Shown here: positions 24,421 through 33,113 of the stretch, in pieces
How the letters are laid out: each line of letters opens with the position of its first letter
Position numbering within the stretch: position 1 is the stretch's first letter
Source: Microbacterium aurantiacum
GTDB taxonomy: Bacteria > Actinomycetota > Actinomycetes > Actinomycetales > Microbacteriaceae
Direction: 5' to 3'
DNA length: 64,000 nucleotides
Assembly (NCBI RefSeq): GCF_021654035.1
Contig: NZ_JAJPDW010000002.1
Location: forward strand, 496,001-560,000
The notes under the pieces: model-generated
Seen by the model: the letters and a program-made list of their open reading frames with translations, nothing else
What the model was told of the DNA's origin: nothing
Databases searched by the model: none
Position numbers and translations under genes: made by a program

Positions 24421-24447
24421 TTAGCACTCTCACCGTGAGGTTGCTAA
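24421..24447 (+). promoter_or_regulatory. CIRCE HrcA operator 2 upstream of groES
   Basis: TTAGCACTC, nine bases, then GGTTGCTAA. The left half-site is a perfect CIRCE half and the right half has two mismatches. It sits immediately downstream of the -10 box, so two HrcA sites bracket the promoter. Confidence 0.85.
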
Positions 24448-24484
24448 CGAGTCTTGAGTCTCACAGGAAAGCAGAGGTAGACCC

Positions 24485-24781
24485 GTGTCGGTTTCCATCA
24501 AGCCGCTCGAGGACCGCATCGTCATCAAGCAGGTCGAGGCCGAGCAGACCACGTCCAGCGGTCTGGTCATTCCCGACACCGCGAAGGAGAAGCCCCAGGA
24601 GGGCGAGGTCGTCGCGGTGGGCCCCGGTCGCATCGACGACAACGGCAACCGCGTCCCGCTCGACGTCGCCGTCGGCGACCGCGTGATCTACAGCAAGTAC
24701 GGCGGCACCGAGGTCAAGTTCGGTGCGGACGAGTTCCTCGTCCTGTCGGCGCGCGACGTCCTGGCGGTCGTCGTCCGCTGA
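24485..24781 (+). CDS. groES: Co-chaperonin GroES
   Basis: GroES caps the GroEL chaperonin ring and promotes folding of enclosed proteins in the cytosol. The 98-residue product has [17 protein letters not shown], the mobile loop [19 protein letters not shown] and the [16 protein letters not shown]-terminus, all standard. The GTG start follows AGAGG. Transcription is under two CIRCE operators. A terminator follows 25 bases after the stop and no groEL gene follows, so groES is monocistronic, as in actinobacteria with separately located groEL copies. Confidence 0.97.
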   Translation: MSVSIKPLEDRIVIKQVEAEQTTSSGLVIPDTAKEKPQEGEVVAVGPGRIDDNGNRVPLDVAVGDRVIYSKYGGTEVKFGADEFLVLSARDVLAVVVR

Positions 24782-24806
24782 ACCGCGTTCTTCGCGTTTC
24801 TCGCAA

Positions 24807-24838
24807 AGAGGGTCGGATGCTTCGGCATCCGGCCCTCT
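24807..24838 (+). terminator. groES terminator hairpin
   Basis: AGAGGGTCGGATGC (24807-24820) and GCATCCGGCCCTCT (24825-24838) pair with a TTCG loop and one G-G mismatch. CTCGTTCG follows. It lies directly after groES. Confidence 0.8.
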
Positions 24839-24856
24839 CTCGTTCGTCTACCCCCC

Positions 24857-24919
24857 GGTTCACTTGTCGCCTCTTGCGGGTGTTCGCGCCAGCGACCCGC
24901 AAGAGGCGACAAGTGAACC
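24857..24919. repeat. Palindromic repeat family 2, copy A
   Basis: A near-perfect inverted repeat has 25-base arms: GGTTCACTTGTCGCCTCTTG followed by CGGGT, and the complement ending CGACAAGTGAACC. They flank a 13-base loop. Other copies lie at 43239-43300 and 45204-45265 with the same loop length. It sits between the groES terminator and the end of the convergent cyclase gene. Confidence 0.88.
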
Positions 24920-24933
24920 GAAGAAGAATCGCG

Positions 24934-25569
24934 TCAGGGGAGGAAGGCGACCGCGCGGACGGGCGCGCCGTCGCCGTCGATCCGCAGGGGGAAGAACCCG
25001 ACGCGCACGAGGCGCGGGAGACCCTCCAGGCCGCAGACGTTCTCCACGATCAGCCCGTCCGCGCCCAGCACGACCTCGTGCACCGGGAACGTCTCCGTCG
25101 CCGGCTCCGTCGGGTCGGGGCTCAGGGTGTCGACGGCGAGCACGCGCATGCCGCGCGCACGCAGCTCCCGCGCGGCATCCGGATCCAGGAACGGATGCCG
25201 CACCGCGGCGTCCTCGGCGAAGTGGGCCGCCCAGCCGGTGTCGATGATCACGATCGGCGGGACGTCGGCGGGCAGCGGCCCCGCGGCCTCCAACTCCGCC
25301 AGTCCGTAGCGCTGCCCCGCACGGAGTCCAGGCGCCCGCAGGACGACCGCGTCGCCGACGAGTTCGTCCAGCGCCACCTCCGCCATCGTGCGGCCACCGG
25401 CGACGGTGTGCGCGGGCGCGTCCACGTGCGTCCCCGTGTGCGACCCGAGGTGCCACGACGTCACCGCGACCCCGTCGCGCGACAGCGTCAGTGCCTCCTC
25501 CGACGACACCGCGGGGTCGCCCGGGTAGACCGTCATCCCCGCACGAACCGGGTGTGACAGGTCACGCAC
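24934..25569 (-). CDS. Cyclase family protein (kynurenine-formamidase-like metal hydrolase)
   Basis: The 211-residue product has the family's metal-binding signature SHTGTHVDAPAH at about residues 40-51, preceded by RDLSHPVRAGMTVYPGDP. It also has the conserved IVIIDTGWA and AVDTLSPD segments. Members hydrolyse formamides or cyclic amides, so a C-N bond hydrolysis fits the operon. GTG 25569 was chosen because it overlaps the permease stop by eight bases (GTGCGTGA) and gives the standard N-terminus; the open frame upstream is in the permease gene. It is the last gene of the operon. The substrate is not determinable. Confidence 0.88.
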   Translation of the reverse strand: MRDLSHPVRAGMTVYPGDPAVSSEEALTLSRDGVAVTSWHLGSHTGTHVDAPAHTVAGGRTMAEVALDELVGDAVVLRAPGLRAGQRYGLAELEAAGPLPADVPPIVIIDTGWAAHFAEDAAVRHPFLDPDAARELRARGMRVLAVDTLSPDPTEPATETFPVHEVVLGADGLIVENVCGLEGLPRLVRVGFFPLRIDGDGAPVRAVAFLP

Positions 25570-26986
25570 GTTTCGCCGCCCGTCGCGGGCCCGTCTCCGG
25601 CTCCGATCCCGACGCCTCGTCGACGGCATCCGCGAGATGGACGGCCGGCCCGAACGGCTCAGCCGACCGGCGGGGGAGGGAGGCGAGCAGATAGACGACG
25701 AAGGTGAGGATGAACGCGGGCACGGTCGCGCCGAAGGGCAGCGGCCACACGTACGCCCAGACGTAGGCCGAGGTCGCGCCGACGACCCACGACAGCACGG
25801 CCCAGACGTTCACGCCGCCGGTGTACCAGAACGACCCGCCGCGGGCGGAGAGGATGTCGGCGCCGTAGCGGCCGCGCCGGATCACGTAGTAGTCGACGAT
25901 CATGATCGCGAACACCGGCGCGAACAGCGCGCTGATCGTCACGAGGAAGGTCGTGAACTGGTCGAGGAGCCCGAAGAAGGTCGCCCCGATCACCGAGATC
26001 ACGCCGAGCACGAGCGCGGTCGGAAGGAAGCGGACCCGCTTCCCCGGCAGGGCGTTGACGACGCTCGTGACCATCCCGTAGACGACCATCGTGTTCGTGG
26101 CCATCACCGACAGGAAGATCGCGACCGCCAGCGGTGCGCCGAAGGGCTCGATGATCGTGACCGGGTCGAAGGGGATGACCTCCAGCCCCTGCAGGGCGAC
26201 GTAGCCGATCGCCGTGGCCCCGAGGGTCATGGCGATGACGGTGGACAGGGTGTAGCCGATTCCCGAGCCGATGACCCCGCGTCGCGGCGAGCGGGCGAAG
26301 CGGTTGAAGTCGGCCGAGAGCACCGTCCACGAGATCGCGGTCGCGAGCACCACGTCGAACGCGAGACCCGGCGTGTAGAACGGCTCCGTCGGCGCGGCGA
26401 GGGACGCGAAGTCCGCCGGGGCGTACGTGGTGAACGCGACGACGAAGATGTAGGCGGCGAGGGCGAGGATCGCCGCGGCGAACCACGGCTCGACGCGGGC
26501 GACGCCGGCGTGGCCGAAGATCGCGAGGATCACCACGATCGTCTGGCACAGCACCGCGAAGAGGACGGGGCTCGAGAAGCCTGTGAGGGTCGCCACGAGG
26601 AAGTTGAGGGCGATGCCGGCGAGCATCGCCTGCACCCAGCTCCACCCCATGAGGATGACGACGTTCGCCGCGACGGCGAGGAGGCTCCCGCGGATGCCGA
26701 AGGGCCCGCGCGTCAGGGCCATGGTCGGAAGACCCGTGCGGGTGCCGATCGCGCCGATCGTCACCAGGACACCGGCGCCGAGCACCGTACCGGCGACGAT
26801 GAGCCCGATCACGAGCGGGTACGACACGTCGGGGACGAACAGGGTGCCGGTCAGGAGCGTCGTCACCACGAGGTTCGCGGCGAGCCAGATCATCAGGATC
26901 CGGCCGGTGGAGGAGGTCCCCCGCACCGGGCCGGCGTCATCGGCGTTGCTCTGGAGGCGGGTCTCCAGTCGGGAGTAGAGCGACAT
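25562..26986 (-). CDS. NCS1-family nucleobase:cation symporter (cytosine-permease type)
   Basis: The 474-residue integral membrane protein has about twelve hydrophobic helices and NCS1 features: ALTRGPFGIRGSLLAVAAN in the TM2-3 region, ILMGWSWVQAMLAG, SWTVLSADFNRFARSPRRG and a C-terminal helix followed by a charged tail. NCS1 carriers import cytosine, purines, allantoin, hydantoins or related nitrogen compounds. It sits between an NTF2-like gene and the cyclase gene, and probably imports the substrate of this pathway. The ATG start has the AAG/GAGG-like AGGAGCCCC upstream. Confidence 0.92.
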   Translation of the reverse strand: MSLYSRLETRLQSNADDAGPVRGTSSTGRILMIWLAANLVVTTLLTGTLFVPDVSYPLVIGLIVAGTVLGAGVLVTIGAIGTRTGLPTMALTRGPFGIRGSLLAVAANVVILMGWSWVQAMLAGIALNFLVATLTGFSSPVLFAVLCQTIVVILAIFGHAGVARVEPWFAAAILALAAYIFVVAFTTYAPADFASLAAPTEPFYTPGLAFDVVLATAISWTVLSADFNRFARSPRRGVIGSGIGYTLSTVIAMTLGATAIGYVALQGLEVIPFDPVTIIEPFGAPLAVAIFLSVMATNTMVVYGMVTSVVNALPGKRVRFLPTALVLGVISVIGATFFGLLDQFTTFLVTISALFAPVFAIMIVDYYVIRRGRYGADILSARGGSFWYTGGVNVWAVLSWVVGATSAYVWAYVWPLPFGATVPAFILTFVVYLLASLPRRSAEPFGPAVHLADAVDEASGSEPETGPRRAAKRA

Positions 26987-27027
26987 CTTCGGGGCTCCTC
27001 AGGGAATCGGGTCGGGTCGGCGAGAGG

Positions 27028-27435
27028 TCAGGGCTGGGGGGAGAGGTGTTCGTGCACGGCGACGAGTCGCCCGGCATCCGTCGTCCGGAAGACGATGGTC
27101 TCCCGCTCGATCGAGGACTCCGGCCCCTCGGCGGTGTCGACGGTGGTGTGGACCGTGTGGGTGAAGACCGCACCGCCGGGGAAGGTCTGCACGCGGGCGT
27201 CGCTCGAGCGGCAGGACGCGACCCGCCAGCCCTCTGCGATCCAGGCGCGCCAGAGATCCTCGTACGCCGAGCGGATGTCGAGGCGCGCGGGTTCGGTGTG
27301 GAAGACGAAGGTGGCGTCCTCGCTGAACAGCGAGAAGTAGGTGTCGCCGTCGTTCGCGGCGAACGCGCGGACGATGGACTCCGCGGCCGCGCGCACGTCG
27401 TCCTCGGTCGGGGCCGGAAGCGCTGCGCCGGTCAT
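27028..27435 (-). CDS. SnoaL/NTF2-like small protein
   Basis: The 135-residue product has an NTF2-like alpha+beta barrel pattern: an N-terminal helix ([19 protein letters not shown]), then [33 protein letters not shown] and [21 protein letters not shown]. Many such proteins are ketosteroid-isomerase-like enzymes or binding proteins. Its ATG overlaps the ureohydrolase stop (ATGA). Its role in the operon is unknown. Confidence 0.82.
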   Translation of the reverse strand: MTGAALPAPTEDDVRAAAESIVRAFAANDGDTYFSLFSEDATFVFHTEPARLDIRSAYEDLWRAWIAEGWRVASCRSSDARVQTFPGGAVFTHTVHTTVDTAEGPESSIERETIVFRTTDAGRLVAVHEHLSPQP

Positions 27436-28406
27436 CGCGCACCCCCGCGGGGAGCCATGGCGCTCAGCAGCTCGTAGACGACGTGGCTCGCTGACACCGC
27501 CGTCAGCTGCGCGTGGTCGTACGCGGGCGCGACCTCCACGACGTCGGCGCCGACGATCCGCCGGTCGCTGAGGGCGCGGATCATCCGCAGCAGCTCGCGG
27601 CTCGTGAGCCCGCCGGCTTCGGGGGTGCCGGTGCCGGGGGCGTGCGCGGGGTCGAGGACGTCGATGTCGATCGAGATGTAGAGCGGCGCGTCGCCGATGC
27701 GCGCGCGGATGCGCTCGATCGCGGCATCGAGCCCGCGCTCCTCGACGTCCTCGCAGGTGACGACGGCGAACCCGAGCCGCGCGTCGTCCTCCAGGTCGCC
27801 CTTCGAGTACAGCGGGCCGCGGATGCCGACGTGCATGCTCGCCGTCATGTCGATGAGGCCCTCCTCCGACGCGCGGCGGAAGGGGGTGCCGTGGGTCGTC
27901 GGAGCGCCGAAGTACGTGTCCCACGTGTCCAGGTGCGCGTCGAAGTGGAGGACGGCGACGGGGCCGTGCTCGGCGTGGACGGCTCGTAGGAGCGGGAGGG
28001 CGATCGTGTGGTCGCCGCCGATGGTCACTAGGCGGTCGGCGCGGGTGCGGAGCGCGCGGGCACCGGCCTCGACGGCGGCGACGGCCTCGGTGATGTCGAA
28101 CGGGTTCGCGGCGATGTCTCCGGCATCCGCGACCTGCTGGCTGCCGAAGGGGAAGACATCCTGCGCCGGGTTGTAGGGGCGGAGGAGGCGCGAGGCCTCA
28201 CGGACGTGCGCCGGACCGAAGCGGGCACCCGGGCGGTAGCTGACGCCGCTGTCGAAGGGGACGCCGACGACGGCGATGTCGGCGTGCGCGACATCCTCGA
28301 TCCGGGGCAGGCGCGCGAAGGTGGCGATCCCGGCGAACCGGGGCACGACGCTGGCGTCCACCGGGCCGATCGGTGTGGACGCGTCCGACGAGGAGGGGTG
28401 TTGCAT
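27432..28406 (-). CDS. Agmatinase/arginase-family ureohydrolase
   Basis: The 324-residue enzyme should hydrolyse a guanidino group (agmatine, guanidinobutyrate or similar) to an amine and urea. It uses two Mn ions bound by [19 protein letters not shown] and [19 protein letters not shown], and all canonical ligands are visible. ATG 28406 was chosen over the upstream TTG frame. It is the first gene of the four-gene operon and faces the cupin-HTH regulator. With an NCS1 permease and a cyclase-type hydrolase beside it, the natural substrate may be a ring or guanidino nitrogen source and not agmatine. That is inference. Confidence 0.92.
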   Translation of the reverse strand: MQHPSSSDASTPIGPVDASVVPRFAGIATFARLPRIEDVAHADIAVVGVPFDSGVSYRPGARFGPAHVREASRLLRPYNPAQDVFPFGSQQVADAGDIAANPFDITEAVAAVEAGARALRTRADRLVTIGGDHTIALPLLRAVHAEHGPVAVLHFDAHLDTWDTYFGAPTTHGTPFRRASEEGLIDMTASMHVGIRGPLYSKGDLEDDARLGFAVVTCEDVEERGLDAAIERIRARIGDAPLYISIDIDVLDPAHAPGTGTPEAGGLTSRELLRMIRALSDRRIVGADVVEVAPAYDHAQLTAVSASHVVYELLSAMAPRGGAR

Positions 28407-28415
28407 ATTTGGCAA
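28401..28415. promoter_or_regulatory. Candidate operator over the ureohydrolase start
   Basis: TTGC-N7-GCAA forms a small inverted repeat covering the ATG of the ureohydrolase gene, in the divergent region shared with the HTH-cupin regulator. It is weak evidence; only the symmetry and position support it. Confidence 0.3.
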
Positions 28416-28493
28416 CCTTCGATACTCTATGGTCAACTATCGCGATCACCGTACGCGCGGTGCGCCACCGCCGTCAACCCGTTCAGGAGTTCC

Positions 28494-29078
28494 GTGCGCG
28501 CCATCCACCCCGCCGCCGACGCGGCGCAGACCCCCATCGGCGCGAAGCTCCGCGCGGCGCGGACCGCGCAGGGGATGTCGCTCGCGCAGGTCGCGCAGAC
28601 CACCGGGCTCAGCAAGGGGTTCCTCAGCCGGGTCGAGCGCGACGAGACCTCGCCGAGCGTGGCCACCCTCGTCCAGCTCTGCCAGGTGCTCTCCCTGCCC
28701 GTCGGCGCCCTCTTCGCCGCGCCCGACGTCCAGCACGTCACGCTCGCGGATGCGCCGCGGATCAATCTCGGCGGGGTGAACGCCGACGAGCGTCTGCTCT
28801 CGCCGCGCGGGGAGCAGCGGGTGCAGCTGCTGCGCTCCGACCTCGCGCCCGACGCGCACGGCGGCGCGGACCTCTACACGATCACCTGCGAGGTCGAGAC
28901 CCTGCACGTCGTGTCGGGCACCGTCAGCGTCCGCTTCACCGATCGCACGATCACGATGACCGCCGGCGACGCCCTCACCTTCCCGGGGCGCGAGCCGCAC
29001 ACGTGGCGCGTCGAGGGAGGCGAGCCGGCGGTCGCGCTATGGGTGATCGTCCCCGCGCCCTGGAGCGGCTCGGCGTGA
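28494..29078 (+). CDS. XRE-type HTH regulator with C-terminal cupin domain
   Basis: The 194-residue product has an N-terminal helix-turn-helix at about 16-70 (LRAARTAQGMSLAQVAQTTG, then LSKGFLSRVERDETSPSVATL). A cupin sensor domain at about 115-190 has LHVVSGTVSVRF and DALTFPGREPHTWRV. Regulators of this type bind small ligands and control neighbouring catabolic genes. It is divergent from the ureohydrolase operon, the likely target. GTG 28494 follows CAGGAG; longer in-frame starts would run into the ureohydrolase gene. Confidence 0.92.
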   Translation: MRAIHPAADAAQTPIGAKLRAARTAQGMSLAQVAQTTGLSKGFLSRVERDETSPSVATLVQLCQVLSLPVGALFAAPDVQHVTLADAPRINLGGVNADERLLSPRGEQRVQLLRSDLAPDAHGGADLYTITCEVETLHVVSGTVSVRFTDRTITMTAGDALTFPGREPHTWRVEGGEPAVALWVIVPAPWSGSA

Positions 29079-29091
29079 GCAGCACAGCGCC

Positions 29092-29097
29092 TAGGCT
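29092..29097 (+). promoter_or_regulatory. -10 element of probable leaderless rarD transcript
   Basis: TAGGCT is followed by six bases and then the rarD GTG, placing the expected transcription start at the start codon. Confidence 0.5.
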
Positions 29098-29103
29098 GAT
29101 CCG

Positions 29104-30069
29104 GTGAACGCGGAATCGGCTCGGCCCGGCGCGCGGGACGCCGCCCCGAGCGACACCCCGCGCGAACGCACCGTCGGCGGGATCTACGCCTTCAGCGCGT
29201 ACCTGCTGTGGGGGTTCCTGCCGCTCTACTTCGTCCTGCTCGTCCCCACCGGGCCGTGGGAGCTCGTCGCCTGGCGGATCGTGTTCTCGCTCGTCTTCTG
29301 CGCGCTGCTGCTGTCGGTGACGCGGTCGTGGGGGCGACTCGCACGGATCGTCCGACAGCCGCGGCTCCTCGGGCTCACGGCGCTCGCGGGCGGGCTCATC
29401 TACGTCAACTGGCAGGTCTTCATCATCGGCGCCCTCACCGGGCACGTGATCGAGACGAGCCTCGGCTACTTCATCAACCCGATCGCGACCGTGCTCCTCG
29501 GCGTCCTCGTCTTGCATGAGCGGCTGCGGATCACGCAGTGGATCGCGATCGGCCTCGCCGCCGTCGCGGTGGCCGTGATCATCGTCGGGTACGGGAGCTT
29601 CCCCTGGATCGCGCTGACCCTCGCGGCGAGCTTCAGCCTCTACGGCCTGGTCAAGAAGCGGGTCGGACCGACGGTGGATGCCGTCAGTGGTCTCACGCTC
29701 GAATCGGCGTGGCTGATGCCGGTGGCCGCGGTGCTCCTCACCGATGTCGGTATGACGACCGGCCTCACCCTCGGCACCGCCGGGACCCTGCACACCGTGC
29801 TCCTGGTCGGCGTCGGTGCCGTCACCGCGGTGCCGCTGCTCTTCTTCGCCGCCGGAGCGCGACGCGTCCCGCTCACCGTCATCGGCCTGCTGCAGTTCGT
29901 CGCGCCGATCCTGCAGTTTCTCATCGGCGTCTGGGTCCTCCAGGAGCCGATGCCGGTGGAGCGGTGGATCGGATTCGCCCTGGTCTGGGTCGCGCTCGCC
30001 GTCCTCACCGTCGATTCGCTCGTCAACGCGCGTCGACGGGGGGTCTCGGATGTCGCCGAGCTGACCTGA
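29104..30069 (+). CDS. rarD: RarD-type EamA-family transporter
   Basis: The 321-residue membrane protein has ten predicted helices in two EamA repeats. RarD marks are GIYAFSAYLLWGFLPLYF, ELVAWRIVFSLVF, NWQVFIIGALTGHVIETSLG and YFINPIATVLLGVLVLHERL. RarD is grouped with chloramphenicol-sensitivity and amino-acid exporters, but the true substrate is uncertain. A -10 box six bases before the GTG suggests a leaderless mRNA. It is convergent with the copper operon. Confidence 0.9.
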   Translation: MNAESARPGARDAAPSDTPRERTVGGIYAFSAYLLWGFLPLYFVLLVPTGPWELVAWRIVFSLVFCALLLSVTRSWGRLARIVRQPRLLGLTALAGGLIYVNWQVFIIGALTGHVIETSLGYFINPIATVLLGVLVLHERLRITQWIAIGLAAVAVAVIIVGYGSFPWIALTLAASFSLYGLVKKRVGPTVDAVSGLTLESAWLMPVAAVLLTDVGMTTGLTLGTAGTLHTVLLVGVGAVTAVPLLFFAAGARRVPLTVIGLLQFVAPILQFLIGVWVLQEPMPVERWIGFALVWVALAVLTVDSLVNARRRGVSDVAELT

Positions 30070-30090
30070 CCGGCCGGCGACCCGGGTCCC

Positions 30091-30405
30091 TCAGCGGACC
30101 AGGCGCGCGATCGCCTGCGTCGCCTCGGTGATCTTCTCGTCGGCCTCGGGGCCGCCGAGGCGCGCGGCGTCGACGACGCAGTGGCGCAGGTGATCCTCGA
30201 GCAGCCCGACGGCGACCGCTTCGAGCGCACTCGTGAGCGCGCTGATCTGGGTCAGGATGTCGATGCAGTACTTCTCCTCGTCCACCATGCGGTGGACCCC
30301 TCGCGCCTGCCCCTCGATGCGCTTGAGGCGAGCGAGGTACTTCTCCTTGTCGGTGATGTACCCGTGGTGGGCGTGGTCGTGCGTGGGGTCGGGGGCGTCG
30401 GTCAC
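30091..30405 (-). CDS. csoR: CsoR-family copper-sensing repressor
   Basis: The 104-residue helical protein represses copper-resistance genes and releases DNA on binding Cu(I). The Cu ligands of CsoR are present as Cys47, His72 and Cys76 (KYCIDIL and DHLRHC). The N-terminus is His-rich (HDHAHHG). It is the last gene of copZ-copA-csoR, with its GTG overlapping the copA stop, so it likely represses its own operon through the palindrome at 33052-33071. Confidence 0.93.
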   Translation of the reverse strand: MTDAPDPTHDHAHHGYITDKEKYLARLKRIEGQARGVHRMVDEEKYCIDILTQISALTSALEAVAVGLLEDHLRHCVVDAARLGGPEADEKITEATQAIARLVR

Positions 30406-32789
30406 GAGGGTGCCTTCATCGGGGCGGGCGAGGGGGAGGGAGCGTGCGAGACGGTGGGCGACGGGACGGTGGGTGACGGGACGGCGGGCAGTGCCCGGAA
30501 CGAGCGGAGCCGTGCGCTGTTCGCGACGACGAACGTCGAGGACAGCGCCATGGCGGCCCCGGCGATCATCGGGTTCAACAATCCCAGAGCCGCCAGCGGC
30601 AGTGCGGCGACGTTGTACGCGAAGGCCCAGAAGAGGTTGGTCTTGATGGTGCGGAGCGTGGCGCGCGAGAGGCGGATGGCGTCGGCGGCGCTGCGCAGGT
30701 CACCGCGGACGAGCGTCAGGTCCGACGCCTCGATCGCGGCATCCGTTCCCGTTCCCATCGCGATGCCGAGGTCGGCCTGCGCCAGGGCGGCGGCGTCGTT
30801 CACGCCATCGCCGACCATCGCCACCACGCGACCGGACTCTTGGAGCTTCCGGACCACGTCGACCTTGTCGGCGGGGAGGACGTCGGAGACGACCTCGTCG
30901 ATCCCGACCTCGCGGGCCACCGCCTGAGCCGCCCCGGCGTTGTCGCCGGTGAGGAGGATCGGAGTGAGCCCGAGGGCGCGGAGGTCGGCGACGGCCTGAC
31001 GCGCGTCGGGCTTCGGCGCGTCGGCCACGACGATCAGCCCCGCCGCGATTCCGTCGAGGGCGACCAGCACGGCCGTTCGTCCGGCGGCCTCGGCCGCCGT
31101 CTGCGCTTCCAGGAGCTCGTCCGGTACGGCGACGGCCCACTCCCGCAGCAGGGCGGCGCGTCCGACGAGCACCGCCCGGCCCTCGACCTGTCCCGAGACG
31201 CCGAGCCCCGGGATGTTCTGGAACGCCTCGACCGCAGGCAGCGGAGTCTCCCCGGAGGCGGCCGCGGCGATCGCACGCGCGATCGGATGCTCCGAGGAGT
31301 CCTCGAGCGCCGCGGCGGCACGGAGAAGGTCGGCCTCGGTGGCGGGGGAGAAAGCGCGGACCTCGGTGACCGACATCCGCCCGGTCGTCACCGTCCCGGT
31401 CTTGTCGAGCACCACGGTGTCCACGCGTCGCGTGGACTCGAGCACCTCCGGACCCTTGATCAGGATGCCGAGCCGCGCGCCGCGGCCCGTGCCGACGAGG
31501 AGCGCGATGGGGGTCGCGAGACCCAGCGCGCACGGGCACGCGATGATCAGCACCGTCACCGCGGCGGTGAAGGCGAACGACGCGGGGGCGCCGAGCACGA
31601 GCCAGGTGGTCAGGGTCAGGGCGGAGAGCACCAGCACGATCGGGACGAAGACGCCCGAGATCCGGTCGGCGAGGCGCTGGATGCGGGCCTTGCCGGACTG
31701 GGCCTCGTTGACGAGCCGCGCCATCTGGGCGAGCTGGGTGTCGGCGCCCACCCGGGTGGCGCGCACCACGAGGCGGCCGGCGGTGTTCACGGTCGCGCCG
31801 ACGACGGCGTCGCCCGGCGCGACGTCGCGGGGGACCGACTCGCCCGTGACCATGGAGACGTCGACCGCGGAGGTGCCCGCCTCCACGACTCCGTCGGTGG
31901 CGACCTTCTCGCCCGGGCGCACGATGAAGCGGTCGCCGACGGCGAGGGTCGCGATCGGCACGCGGGACTCGACCAGGACGCCTTCGGCGTCCGGTCGGAG
32001 GACCGCGGCGTCCTTCGCACCGAGATCAAGGAGCGCGCGGAGTGCGGCCCCGGCGCGACGCTTCGCGCGCATCTCGATGTAGCGGCCGGCGAGGACGAAC
32101 GTGGTGACCCCCGCGGCGACCTCGAGGTAGATGTCGCCGGCGCCGTCGCTCGGCTGGACGGTCCACTCGAAGGAATGCGTCATGCCCGGCATCCCCGCGT
32201 GTCCGAGGAAGAGGGCGTACAGCGACCACAGGAACGCCGCCGTCACACCCATCGAGATGAGGGTGTCCATGGTCGCTGCGCCGTGGCGCAGATTGATCGC
32301 CGCCGCCCGGTGGAACGGCCACGCGCCCCACACCACCACGGGGGCCGCGAGGGCGAGGCTCGCCCACTGCCAGTACGTGAACTGCAGCGCGGGCACCATC
32401 GCGAGCACGATCACCGGCACCGACAGGACGACGGCGCCGATGAGGCGCTGCCGGAGGGCGCGGAGCTCGGTGCCCTCGCGCGGAGCCTCGTTGCCGGCAT
32501 CCGCACCGGGCGCGGGCTCGGCGGATGTGCCGGCGTCTCCGGGGGCGGCGGGGAGCGTGGCGGAGTATCCGGTCCGGCCGACCTCCGCGACGAGGTCGGC
32601 CGGGTCGAGATCGACCGGGGCCGTGACGACGGCGCGCTCGGTGGCGAAGTTGACGGATGCCGAGACCCCCGGCATCCGGTTCAGGCGCTTCTCGATCCGC
32701 GCGGCGCACGAGGCGCACGTCATCCCGCCGATGTCGAGCCCGATCCGGGCGCGCGGCTCGGTGAGGCTGTCGGGCGGGACGACGCTCAC
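30402..32789 (-). CDS. copA: Cu(I)-exporting P1B-type ATPase
   Basis: The 795-residue pump expels copper across the plasma membrane. It has one N-terminal heavy-metal domain (GMTCASCAARIEKRLN, residues about 22-37). Eight hydrophobic helices are predicted, the sixth carrying the CPC copper site (IIACPCALGLATP). The phosphorylation site is DKTGTVTTGRM, with SSEHPIARAI in the nucleotide-binding domain and VGDGVNDAAALAQADLG. GTG 32789 overlaps the copZ stop (GTGA). The C-terminal tail contains short Pro/Ser/Thr repeats (AVPSPTVPSPTVSH), unusual but outside the catalytic core. Confidence 0.95.
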   Translation of the reverse strand: MSVVPPDSLTEPRARIGLDIGGMTCASCAARIEKRLNRMPGVSASVNFATERAVVTAPVDLDPADLVAEVGRTGYSATLPAAPGDAGTSAEPAPGADAGNEAPREGTELRALRQRLIGAVVLSVPVIVLAMVPALQFTYWQWASLALAAPVVVWGAWPFHRAAAINLRHGAATMDTLISMGVTAAFLWSLYALFLGHAGMPGMTHSFEWTVQPSDGAGDIYLEVAAGVTTFVLAGRYIEMRAKRRAGAALRALLDLGAKDAAVLRPDAEGVLVESRVPIATLAVGDRFIVRPGEKVATDGVVEAGTSAVDVSMVTGESVPRDVAPGDAVVGATVNTAGRLVVRATRVGADTQLAQMARLVNEAQSGKARIQRLADRISGVFVPIVLVLSALTLTTWLVLGAPASFAFTAAVTVLIIACPCALGLATPIALLVGTGRGARLGILIKGPEVLESTRRVDTVVLDKTGTVTTGRMSVTEVRAFSPATEADLLRAAAALEDSSEHPIARAIAAAASGETPLPAVEAFQNIPGLGVSGQVEGRAVLVGRAALLREWAVAVPDELLEAQTAAEAAGRTAVLVALDGIAAGLIVVADAPKPDARQAVADLRALGLTPILLTGDNAGAAQAVAREVGIDEVVSDVLPADKVDVVRKLQESGRVVAMVGDGVNDAAALAQADLGIAMGTGTDAAIEASDLTLVRGDLRSAADAIRLSRATLRTIKTNLFWAFAYNVAALPLAALGLLNPMIAGAAMALSSTFVVANSARLRSFRALPAVPSPTVPSPTVSHAPSPSPAPMKAPS

Positions 32790-33001
32790 GAGGAGCGGAC
32801 CGCCTCGTAGCCGGCTTCGTCCACGGCGGCGAGGACATCGTCGTCGGTCAGGGCTGCGTCGCTGGTGATCGCGAGGACACCGGTGCCGGCGTCGACGGCC
32901 ACGTCGCGCACGCCGTCGATCTTCGTCACTTCGGTGCGTACGGCCGCTTCGCAGTGGCCGCAGGTCATACCGGTCACCTGGTACGTGGAGGTCTGGGTCA
33001 T
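32786..33001 (-). CDS. copZ: Copper chaperone (heavy-metal-associated domain)
   Basis: The 71-residue protein is a single HMA domain that delivers Cu(I) to the CopA pump. The GMTCGHCEAAV motif binds copper through its two cysteines. ATG 33001 follows AAGGAGTCCACC. It leads the copper operon and lies just downstream of the CsoR operator. Confidence 0.93.
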   Translation of the reverse strand: MTQTSTYQVTGMTCGHCEAAVRTEVTKIDGVRDVAVDAGTGVLAITSDAALTDDDVLAAVDEAGYEAVRSS

Positions 33002-33051
33002 CGGTGGACTCCTTCGTGGGGAATACGGGAGGGGGGGTGCAACGCACCATC

Positions 33052-33071
33052 GTATACCCCTCCTGGGTATC
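33052..33071 (-). promoter_or_regulatory. CsoR-type copper operator
   Basis: The plus-strand sequence GTATACCCCTCCTGGGTATC contains ATACCC and GGGTAT arms around a G/C centre, as in known CsoR operators. It lies 51 bases upstream of copZ and 170 bases upstream of the divergent solute-binding-protein gene. Confidence 0.75.
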
Positions 33072-33113
33072 GGGTGCGGGAATCGAGCGATCTGCACAAT
33101 CTCGGCCCGCGAA

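Noticed and set aside
24815..24919. A single long terminator made of the groES hairpin and the palindromic repeat
   Set aside because: The hairpin at 24807-24838 is complete in itself, and the 24857-24919 palindrome recurs at two unrelated places, so it is a separate repeat.
28407..28436. Ten extra N-terminal codons of the ureohydrolase from a TTG start
   Set aside because: ATG 28406 gives a normal family start, and TTG is a poor start with no ribosome site.
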